From Methylobacteriaceae bacterium (GTDB lineage: Bacteria; Pseudomonadota; Alphaproteobacteria; Rhizobiales; Beijerinckiaceae), in assembly GCA_031272615.1 (NCBI GenBank), contig JAISTL010000327.1, positions 1 to 5,362 on the forward strand: a stretch of 5,362 nucleotides of DNA, read 5' to 3'. Each line of letters opens with the position of its first letter. Positions within the stretch are counted from its first letter, which is position 1. The translations under genes and the position numbers were made by a program. Of the stretch, positions 1 through 5,182 are shown in pieces. The notes below the pieces were generated by a model. That model saw only the letters and a list, made by a program, of their open reading frames with translations. It had not been told where the DNA came from and made no database searches.

Positions 1-86
1 CCGCAAGTCAACAAGGTTCCCATCGGTGAAACGGTTCATTCTGACCATCCTGCTGCTGGTATGCGCGCTCGTCCCGGCGGCGCGGG
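1..86 (+). repeat. Direct repeat copy A: leader plus signal-peptide start of SLR gene 1
   Basis: These 86 bases are identical, base for base, to 1907-1992 (offset 1906). The block covers 25 nt before the GTG start and about 20 codons of the signal sequence. The first mismatch is at 87 versus 1993. The left end is set by the window edge, so the true repeat may be longer. Identity includes the non-coding leader and all wobble positions, although the two genes differ strongly further on. This suggests recent duplication, gene conversion or selection on the DNA/RNA itself. Confidence 0.95.
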
Positions 87-1678
87 GGAAGCCGCCGTCT
101 CCCGTGCCGACGCCATCCACGTTCGAGGACACCCTGAAATCGGCGGAAGCCGGGAACGCCAAAGCTCAGTATGAGCTGGGGATGATGTACTACAACGGAA
201 CGGGCGTCCCCAAGTATAAGGCGGAAGCCGCCCGGTGGTTCCGTAAAGCCGCTGAGCGGGGTGAAACCGACGCCCAGTATCGTCTGGCGCTGATGTACTA
301 CGATTGGGATGGAATTCCTGGAGATGTCGCCGAAGCCCTCAGGTGGTTCAACATATTCGCAAAACACAAACACAACCGTACCGTCGACATCATTTTGGCG
401 GCGGAGCGGGGCGATGCCAAGGCACAGTATGACTTGGGGCGCATGTATTTCAGGGGAGACCAGATTTCCCGGAATCCGGACGAAGCGGTCAACTGGTACC
501 GAAAGGCGGCGGAACAGGGGCTCGCCGACGCGCAGTACACTCTGGGTTTGTCTTACCTGACGGGTGTTCACCGGGATGCGACAGAAGCGGTGAAGTGGCT
601 CACGGCGGCGTCGGAGCAGGGTCATACCTCTGCCCTGACCAGGTTGGGGCGGATGTATTTCGAGGGAGAAGGCGTTGGCCAGAGCTATACTCAGGCCTTG
701 ACCTGGTACCGCAGAGCGGCGGTGAACGGGTTCAGGACTGAAGGAGAAGCGGTGCTCGGGTATTTGTGGCTCATTTTCTGGTTGTTTGTTATAGCAGGTA
801 TTATGGCATGGGCGGCCAGGGAGAAAATCCGCGCCACGAGAAGAGCCGCGGAGGCGGCGTGGACGGTCGACGCCGACGCCGGCGCAGCCTTGGTCCCGTC
901 GGTTGCGGACAACTTCACCGGGTGGTCCGTCCGGGGCCGGGGAGTTGTGTTTTACCTTGCGGGACAACCACTCTACAGCCTCGGCTTCGACGGCGCCAAC
1001 GACCGCTGGAGCGTGGTCCGTCACCGTTTGTTGTCGGCAGTGCCCGGTTCCCCTGACGTGGCCTGGTTCCCGTCGATCCCCCGGGCGCTCGACGCGCTGG
1101 CCGACCAGATGCCGGTCAAGGCCGACCCGGAAACGGCGCTGCGGCTTCGCGGCGGGTTCCCCTTCGAGAGCATCGACGATGTCAAGCGTTCGTCGGAAAC
1201 GTTCATTCCCGGGCAGGATCGTTGGCGCGGGCCTGAAACGGCCAAGGAGGCGGCGGACGCCGGCGCCGGGGAATGGGAAACCGACGGCCGCGACATCGCC
1301 TTCCGGTATGATGGCAGGGTCCTCTGCACCCTGCCGTTCGATGCGACGCGGCGGCATCGGACCATACGCTGGCATTCGCCGGTGACGGAAGGCCCCTATC
1401 TCAACGATGCCGACTACGCGTATGCTGCCGAGGGGCTCAAACTGCCCGTGAAGCAAAGCCTGTATCTCCAAGGCGCGGACTACCCCGCCGCGCTGTCGCC
1501 CGCGCTTCTTGCCGGCAATATCCGGATGGATCTGTTCAACGTGCTGGTCGACAGGGGCGAGAGCGACGAACGGGCGTTGATTGCGGCCATCCGGGAGTTC
1601 CCGCTGGAATTCATGGAGGTGGAAAGCTTCGGGGTGCTGCCTGACACCGCCGCCGGGGGAGACGACGCCCGCCGCTGA
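26..1678 (+). CDS. Sel1-like-repeat membrane protein with duplicated C-terminal module
   Basis: Predicted protein of 550 residues, function unknown. The start is GTG at 26, chosen because it opens a signal sequence (KR, then hydrophobic residues 4-16). The same GTG, leader and weak AAGG ribosome site (13-16) recur before the second SLR gene. Residues 44-235 hold five Sel1-like repeats (AQYxLGxMYY...A..WFRKAAEQG pattern), with a shortened unit at 116-129. SLR solenoids normally act as protein-binding scaffolds. One membrane helix lies at about 244-264, followed by a basic stretch (AAREKIRATRR), so the SLRs should be periplasmic and the tail cytoplasmic. The tail has two similar modules at about 299-381 and 416-488, with conserved W, GR, F, G, L, L and FD all exactly 117 residues apart, then PVK. 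I do not recognise this module. Residue 21 is Gly where the paralogue has Ala, so the signal-peptidase site is less clear and the segment may stay as an anchor. The gene's second half looks richer in G+C than its SLR half. Confidence 0.88.
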   Translation: MKRFILTILLLVCALVPAARGKPPSPVPTPSTFEDTLKSAEAGNAKAQYELGMMYYNGTGVPKYKAEAARWFRKAAERGETDAQYRLALMYYDWDGIPGDVAEALRWFNIFAKHKHNRTVDIILAAERGDAKAQYDLGRMYFRGDQISRNPDEAVNWYRKAAEQGLADAQYTLGLSYLTGVHRDATEAVKWLTAASEQGHTSALTRLGRMYFEGEGVGQSYTQALTWYRRAAVNGFRTEGEAVLGYLWLIFWLFVIAGIMAWAAREKIRATRRAAEAAWTVDADAGAALVPSVADNFTGWSVRGRGVVFYLAGQPLYSLGFDGANDRWSVVRHRLLSAVPGSPDVAWFPSIPRALDALADQMPVKADPETALRLRGGFPFESIDDVKRSSETFIPGQDRWRGPETAKEAADAGAGEWETDGRDIAFRYDGRVLCTLPFDATRRHRTIRWHSPVTEGPYLNDADYAYAAEGLKLPVKQSLYLQGADYPAALSPALLAGNIRMDLFNVLVDRGESDERALIAAIREFPLEFMEVESFGVLPDTAAGGDDARR

Positions 1679-1700
1679 CCGGCGCCCGGAACGGCGATGC

Positions 1701-1728
1701 GGTGGACAAGGGTGGACAAGGGTGGACG
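1701..1728 (+). repeat. Three GGTGGAC heptamers, 10-bp period (left inverted arm)
   Basis: GGTGGAC occurs at 1701, 1711 and 1721, with AAG between units, so the period is exactly 10 bp. The array starts 22 nt after the stop of the first SLR gene. It is the reverse complement of the GTCCACC units at 1766-1808. In RNA, three heptamer stems could form with 1765-1790 (1721-1728 with 1765-1772, 1711-1717 with 1775-1781, 1701-1707 with 1784-1790), separated by small internal loops. It also matches the reverse complement of 3624-3651 at 26 of 28 bases. Confidence 0.93.
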
Positions 1729-1765
1729 TATCCGCCCACTCCACCGGTTGGCATGACGCACCACC

Positions 1766-1808
1766 GTCCACCGTGTCCACCACGTCCACCCAGTCCACCA
1801 CGTCCACC
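1766..1808 (+). repeat. Five GTCCACC heptamers, 9-bp period (right inverted arm)
   Basis: GTCCACC occurs at 1766, 1775, 1784, 1793 and 1802, a perfect 9-bp period with variable two-base spacers (GT, AC, CA, AC). A degenerate unit (CTCCACC) sits at 1739-1745. Because the period is three codons, reading frames stay open through the array, giving low-complexity Ser-Thr translation that is not a real protein. Together with 1701-1728 it could fold into a large hairpin with several registers. GGGGCGTTTTC follows at 1808-1818, so the structure might slow or end transcription from the first SLR gene. That role is inference. Confidence 0.93.
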
Positions 1809-1828
1809 GGGGCGTTTTCAGGGCTCAC

Positions 1829-1857
1829 TTTTCAACCGTTTTACCACGCCGTATCAT
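1829..1857 (+). promoter_or_regulatory. Candidate sigma-70-type promoter for SLR gene 2
   Basis: TTTTCA (1829-1834, 4 of 6 matches to TTGACA) and TATCAT (1852-1857, 5 of 6 matches to TATAAT) are separated by 17 bp. They lie in the most A+T-rich part of the 253-bp gap between the SLR genes. Transcription would begin near 1864 and give a leader of about 70 nt containing the stem-loop at 1887-1913. Short motifs like these arise by chance, and no transcript data are available. Confidence 0.35.
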
Positions 1858-1886
1858 TATTCGGACAAAATTCCGGAGCATGGTGT

Positions 1887-1913
1887 CTTGCGGGACACAA
1901 CCGGTTCCGCAAG
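1887..1913 (+). promoter_or_regulatory. Stem-loop in the leader of SLR gene 2
   Basis: CTTGCGG (1887-1893) and CCGCAAG (1907-1913) are perfect inverted repeats. The stem extends inward through G-U, A-U and C-G pairs to 10 bp, leaving a 7-nt loop (1897-1903). It ends 18 nt before the GTG and 5 nt before the weak AAGG ribosome site (1919-1922). Its right arm is the first 7 bases of the 86-bp direct repeat, so the first SLR gene could carry the same hairpin, but its left arm lies outside the window. It could affect translation or mRNA stability, or bind a dimeric regulator as DNA. Confidence 0.5.
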
Positions 1914-1992
1914 TCAACAAGGTTCCCATCGGTGAAACGGTTCATTCTGACCATCCTGCTGCTGGTATGCGCGCTCGTCCCGGCGGCGCGGG
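1907..1992 (+). repeat. Direct repeat copy B: leader plus signal-peptide start of SLR gene 2
   Basis: Identical over 86 bp to 1-86, with the GTG start at 1932 matching the one at 26. After the repeat the two genes stay recognisably related only in patches. The clearest is a 20-bp identical stretch at 134-153 and 2061-2080 (encoding the LKSAEAG region), after a 21-bp length difference. Homologous recombination between the copies would remove 1906 bp and leave a single SLR gene with an intact start. Confidence 0.95.
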
Positions 1993-3557
1993 CGCAGCGG
2001 CCGTCGCCCGCGACTTCGTTATCCACGCTCAAGGAAACTTTCTCCACGTTCGCCGAAACTCTGAAATCGGCGGAAGCCGGTAACGCCGACGCGCAGTTCA
2101 GACTGGGAGAACTGTACTGCAATGGTGTGTTATCCTTTCGTAAAAACATGACCGACGCGCTCAAGTGGTACACATTGGCGGCGAAGCAGGGAAATGCCGA
2201 GGCGCAGTTCAAAGTGGGAGAATTGTACTACAATGGATACGACCGTTTGGACGATTACGTTCGCCAAAACAAGTCCGAGGCGATCAAGTGGTTCAAAATG
2301 GCGGCTGACCAGGGCAATGCCGGGGCTCAGTATAATCTGGGCCGCATGTACTATGACGGAGACAGCGTTCCCGAGGATAAAACCGCGGCACTGGAGTGGT
2401 TTCGCAAGGCGGCGGAGCAGGGAGACAAATACTCCGGATACTTTGTCAAAGCGGAACAGGGGGATGCCGAAGCGCAGGCCGAACTGGGCGACCTCTATTT
2501 CGACATCGGCGCCCAACCCAAGGACAATGGCGAACCCATCGGCTGGTGGAAACTGAAAAACAGGGGGGTGGAGTGGTTCAGAAAAGCGGCGGAGCAGGGA
2601 AACGCCCGCGCGCAGCGGAAAATGGGTTGGTTTTATTACGGCTTCGGCGAGAACTTTGTTCAGCGGGACAGAGCGGAGGCGGCCCGGTGGTACACGCTGG
2701 CGGCGGAGCAGGGTGATGTTTCTGCGCAGTTCGCCCTGGCCCTGATGTATGACAGGGGGAACGTCACTGCCGGGGATAATAACGCGGCGCTCAAGTGGTT
2801 CCATGCCGCGGCGAAACAGGGGCACAAAAACGCTGCAACCTTCGTCGCCGCCTTGCAGGGGGATGCCGATGCGCAAGCGAGGTTGGGCAATCAGTTCAGT
2901 CTTGGACCCACAACAACCGAGTTCCCCCGGGACGACGCCCAAGCGGTCCGCTGGTACAAAACGGCGGCGGAGCAAGGGCATGCCGAAGCGCAGGGTCGTC
3001 TGGGCGATATGTACCGCCGGGGAGAGGGCGGGCTGCCGATGGATAAGGCCGAAGCGGTGACCTGGTACACGTCGGCCGCGTCGCACGGATGCGCCCGCTG
3101 CGCGCTCGAGCTGAGCAGGATGTATTACGAGGGAAAGGAGGTTGAACGGAGTTATCTCCTGGCTGTGCAATGGTTTTACACGGCGGTGGCAAACGGGGAT
3201 CGGGAGGCCGTTCGCAAATTGAAGGACATCTGCGGGTGGGCCGGCCTCATCGACATCCTCATTGCTCTGTTTTATGTTTCGGTCAGATGGAATCAGCCCG
3301 GGGGGAACGAGCCCGCGACGTCGGAAAACCAATCCGGACGTTTCACCCGCCGACAGTCGACTTTGGTATTATTTTCCCTGCTGTGCTTCATCGTGGGCGC
3401 TTATCTGCTTTCCAGCCTGAATTTGGTGGGTTGGGTATATTTCCCATTGGGTATATTGCTTCTCATCCTGGCTTTTCCCCGGCCGTGCGGGCTGGGTGCC
3501 GCGGCTTTGCTTGCGTTTGTACTTGTCGTGGCGGGTATTTTAAGTATTATATCTTAG
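1932..3557 (+). CDS. Sel1-like-repeat protein with four-helix membrane tail
   Basis: Predicted protein of 541 residues, paralogue of the upstream SLR protein, function unknown. The frame is open upstream to 1581, but the real start is GTG 1932. It opens a signal sequence (residues 1-22, ending in a good AxA site, ARA before Gln22) and lies in the same leader as the first gene, with AAGG 9 nt upstream. Residues 51-422 hold about nine Sel1-like repeats. Shortened 13-residue units occur at 165-177 and 298-310, and one repeat (178-223) is lengthened. A CARC pair (Cys387, Cys390) lies in the last repeat. Predicted membrane helices follow at about 434-451, 477-497, 499-516 and 520-540. The loop after the first is basic and polar, which puts the SLR part in the periplasm. 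There is no counterpart of the paralogue's cytoplasmic module. A periplasmic binding scaffold anchored in the inner membrane is the likely arrangement. The membrane tail is richer in A+T than the neighbouring ruvB. Confidence 0.9.
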   Translation: MKRFILTILLLVCALVPAARAQRPSPATSLSTLKETFSTFAETLKSAEAGNADAQFRLGELYCNGVLSFRKNMTDALKWYTLAAKQGNAEAQFKVGELYYNGYDRLDDYVRQNKSEAIKWFKMAADQGNAGAQYNLGRMYYDGDSVPEDKTAALEWFRKAAEQGDKYSGYFVKAEQGDAEAQAELGDLYFDIGAQPKDNGEPIGWWKLKNRGVEWFRKAAEQGNARAQRKMGWFYYGFGENFVQRDRAEAARWYTLAAEQGDVSAQFALALMYDRGNVTAGDNNAALKWFHAAAKQGHKNAATFVAALQGDADAQARLGNQFSLGPTTTEFPRDDAQAVRWYKTAAEQGHAEAQGRLGDMYRRGEGGLPMDKAEAVTWYTSAASHGCARCALELSRMYYEGKEVERSYLLAVQWFYTAVANGDREAVRKLKDICGWAGLIDILIALFYVSVRWNQPGGNEPATSENQSGRFTRRQSTLVLFSLLCFIVGAYLLSSLNLVGWVYFPLGILLLILAFPRPCGLGAAALLAFVLVVAGILSIIS

Positions 3558-3570
3558 TTCTTCCAAACCG

Positions 3571-3589
3571 GGCGGACGAGGCGTCCGCC
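3571..3589. terminator. GC-rich hairpin between convergent genes, possible terminator
   Basis: GGCGGACG (3571-3578) and CGTCCGCC (3582-3589) form a perfect 8-bp stem with a 3-nt AGG loop, 13 nt after the stop of the second SLR gene. No T-run follows on either strand, so it is not a classical intrinsic terminator. It may still block read-through or protect 3' ends for both converging transcripts. A weaker stem-loop (CGGTG at 3611-3615 with CACCG at 3621-3625) lies between it and the heptamer array. Confidence 0.45.
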
Positions 3590-3623
3590 ATCCCAGCCCT
3601 GCGGAATCGGCGGTGCGTCACAC

Positions 3624-3651
3624 CGTCCACCCAAGTCCACCCTTGTCCACC
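3624..3651 (-). repeat. Three GTCCACC heptamers, 10-bp period (distal inverted arm)
   Basis: GTCCACC occurs at 3625, 3635 and 3645 on the plus strand, period 10 bp. Read on the minus strand, the 28 bases match 1701-1728 with only two differences, both in the second spacer (TT for AA). The array ends 9 bp before the ybgC stop codon. The two copies therefore form an inverted repeat around the whole second SLR gene with its leader. No similar array is seen inside any gene in the window. Confidence 0.92.
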
Positions 3652-3660
3652 AAAACCCTC

Positions 3661-4107
3661 TCACCCTCCGGAGAGCGCCTGTTTCACCGTCTCGGGCAGC
3701 CGCACGGGGCGGCTGTTCTTCAGCGAGACGATGGTGACCATGGCCGAGAGCAGCAGGGTGTCGGCGCGCCAGATGGCCTGGTCCATGACGAAGGAGGCGC
3801 CGGAGACCTCGCTCACCCGGGTGGTGACGCTCAGCAGGTCGTCCATCAGCGCCGGTTTGATGTAGTTCACCGAAATCGCCCGCACGGCGAACACCACGCC
3901 GTCGCCGCCGGCGAACAGGTCCGACTGGCGGATGCCGGCAAGGCGCAGAAAATCGGTACGCCCGCGCTCGAGAAAGCGCAGGTAATTGGCGTGGTAGACA
4001 ATGCCCGAAAAGTCCGTGTCTTCGTAATACACCCGGAGCTTCAGGCGGTGCACGCCGTTTTCGACGGTTCCACCAATGGGCGCAAGGTCGGATGCGGTGT
4101 CAGTCAT
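3661..4107 (-). CDS. ybgC: YbgC-family acyl-CoA thioesterase (hotdog fold)
   Basis: Protein of 148 residues, usual length for the family. YbgC enzymes are cytoplasmic hotdog thioesterases that hydrolyse acyl-CoA and are linked to phospholipid metabolism and the Tol-Pal envelope complex. The signature block at residues 27-54 ([17 protein letters not shown], then [12 protein letters not shown]) is very clear. Asp32 corresponds to the catalytic Asp of the E. coli enzyme, and His39 is the conserved His. The later F-V-R-A-I-S-V-N-Y strand (73-82) also fits. The ATG start is supported by GGAGGAGG 9 nt upstream, lying inside the end of ruvB. The first 8 bases overlap the ruvB stop (ATGACTGA), so translation is probably coupled. 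In many proteobacteria ybgC is followed by tolQ. Here it is the last gene of its unit and faces the SLR genes. Confidence 0.95.
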   Translation of the reverse strand: MTDTASDLAPIGGTVENGVHRLKLRVYYEDTDFSGIVYHANYLRFLERGRTDFLRLAGIRQSDLFAGGDGVVFAVRAISVNYIKPALMDDLLSVTTRVSEVSGASFVMDQAIWRADTLLLSAMVTIVSLKNSRPVRLPETVKQALSGG

Positions 4108-5152
4108 TGTCGGCGTCCTCCTCCAGGTCGAGTTGGAATTGCACGGCGTCGCGCCCCTTCGGCTCGGGCAGGCCGAGATGCCGGTAGGCGTGCACGGTGA
4201 GGATGCGGCCGCGCGGCGTGCGTTGAATGAACCCCTTCTGGATGAGATAGGGCTCGATGATTTCCTCGATGGCGTCGCGCGGTTCCGAGAGCGCCGCGGC
4301 GATGGTTTCGATGCCCACCGGGCCGCCGGAGAACGACACGGCCACGGTTTCCAGATATTTGCGGTCCATCTGGTCGAGCCCGGCGCTGTCCACTTCCAGC
4401 ATGTGCAGGGCGCTGTCGGCCAGGGCGCGGGTGACTTCGCTCATCCCCTCGACGATGGCGAAATCCCGCACCCGGCGCAGCAGCCGCCCGGCGATGCGCG
4501 GCGTACCGCGGGCGCGCCGGGCAATCTCCCTGGCGCCGTCGTCGGACACGCCGATATCGAGCACCCGCGCGGCGCGCCGCACGATAAGCTCCAGTTCGTC
4601 GATGGTATAGAACGCCAGCCGGACGTGGATGCCGAAACGGTCCCGCAGCGGCGTCGTCAGCAGCCCGGCGCGGGTGGTGGCGCCGACCAGCGTGAACTTC
4701 GGCAGCTCGATTTTCACCGAGCGCGCCGCCGGGCCTTCGCCGATGATGAGGTCCAGCTGGAAATCCTCCATGGCCGGATACAGGATTTCCTCCACCGCCG
4801 GGTTGAGGCGGTGGATTTCGTCGATGAACAGCACGTCGCGCTCTTCCAGGTTGGTGAGTTGCGCCGCCAGGTCCCCGGCTTTGGCAATCACCGGCCCGGA
4901 GGTGGAACGGAAATTGACCCCCAGCTCGCGGGCGATAATCTGCGCCAGGGTGGTTTTGCCCAAACCCGGCGGCCCGACGAACAGCACATGGTCCAGCGCG
5001 TCGCCCCGGGCGCGGGCGGCGTCGATGAACACCCGGAGATTGGCGCGCGCCTGCTTCTGCCCGACAAAGTCGTCGAGGGTTTGCGGCCTGAGGCTGAGTT
5101 CGACGTCATCCTCGCGCCTGGCGCCCGTCAACAGGGAATGGGGGTGTTTCAT
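4100..5152 (-). CDS. ruvB: Holliday junction branch-migration DNA helicase RuvB
   Basis: Protein of 350 residues, full length. RuvB is the AAA+ hexameric motor that, with RuvA, drives Holliday-junction branch migration during recombinational repair, before RuvC cuts the junction. Motifs in order: Walker A GPPGLGKT (60-67), Walker B with Asp111-Glu112 in LFIDEIH, sensor 1 GATTR (157-161), arginine finger region LRDRFG (169-174), sensor 2 in [17 protein letters not shown] (216-232, Arg219), then the C-terminal winged helix with [15 protein letters not shown] (276-290) and RTPRGR (311-316). All key residues are present. The wording matches alphaproteobacterial RuvB best, from memory. The ATG start is preceded by AGGCGG (5162-5167) with a 9-nt gap. 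The gene lies 30 bp after a small membrane-protein gene and overlaps ybgC by 8 bp. ruvA, commonly the direct upstream neighbour, is not adjacent here. The N-terminal dozen residues are variable in the family, so the exact start is less certain than the rest. Confidence 0.98.
   Translation of the reverse strand: MKHPHSLLTGARREDDVELSLRPQTLDDFVGQKQARANLRVFIDAARARGDALDHVLFVGPPGLGKTTLAQIIARELGVNFRSTSGPVIAKAGDLAAQLTNLEERDVLFIDEIHRLNPAVEEILYPAMEDFQLDLIIGEGPAARSVKIELPKFTLVGATTRAGLLTTPLRDRFGIHVRLAFYTIDELELIVRRAARVLDIGVSDDGAREIARRARGTPRIAGRLLRRVRDFAIVEGMSEVTRALADSALHMLEVDSAGLDQMDRKYLETVAVSFSGGPVGIETIAAALSEPRDAIEEIIEPYLIQKGFIQRTPRGRILTVHAYRHLGLPEPKGRDAVQFQLDLEEDADND
4117..4124 (-). promoter_or_regulatory. 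Strong ribosome binding site for ybgC inside ruvB
   Basis: The minus strand reads GGAGGAGG with 9 nt to the ybgC ATG. The same bases encode part of the acidic tail of RuvB (LEEDAD). This fixes the ybgC start at 4107 and supports translation coupled to ruvB. Confidence 0.8.
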
Positions 5153-5161
5153 GGTGTATCG

Positions 5162-5167
5162 CCGCCT
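5162..5167 (-). promoter_or_regulatory. Ribosome binding site for ruvB
   Basis: The minus strand reads AAAGGCGG, containing AGGCGG (one mismatch to AGGAGG) 9 nt before ATG 5152. It lies within the 30-bp gap after the upstream gene, which is too short to leave much room for a separate promoter and so favours co-transcription. Confidence 0.55.
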
Positions 5168-5182
5168 TTGCCCATCTATACC

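Noticed and set aside
26..85. Lipoprotein signal for the SLR proteins (Cys13)
   Set aside because: The residue before Cys is Val, not Gly/Ala/Ser, and the Cys sits in the middle of the hydrophobic core, so there is no lipobox. A standard signal peptide or anchor fits better.
1701..1808. CRISPR array
   Set aside because: Units are 7 bp with 2-3 bp spacers and occur in both orientations; there are no repeat-spacer dimensions and no cas genes.
8..1828. Long open frame of 606 codons on the minus strand opposite SLR gene 1
   Set aside because: It is antisense to a gene with clear signal peptide, SLR motifs and a membrane helix. Its translation is Arg/Pro/Gly rich with shadow repeats mirroring the SLR periodicity, and its start region translates the heptamer array. 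High G+C explains the open frame.
1581..1931. N-terminal extension of SLR gene 2 back to ATG 1581
   Set aside because: It would overlap the first SLR gene by 98 bp, run through the heptamer array as Ser-Thr low complexity, and bury the signal peptide. GTG 1932 matches the paralogue's start and leader exactly.
2130..3332. Open frame of 400 codons on the minus strand opposite SLR gene 2
   Set aside because: Same reasoning: recurrent Leu-Arg-Arg segments are the complement of the repeated AAEQG codons, with no independent domain.
3613..4200. Plus-strand open frames opposite ybgC and ruvB (for example 3613-4200, 4257-4610, 4629-5201)
   Set aside because: All are opposite conserved, well-identified genes and show no domain of their own.
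5149..5175. Eight-codon open frame just before ruvB whose TGA overlaps the ruvB ATG
   Set aside because: ATGA overlap could mean coupling, but the frame spans the ruvB ribosome site itself, lacks a good site of its own and is short enough to occur by chance.
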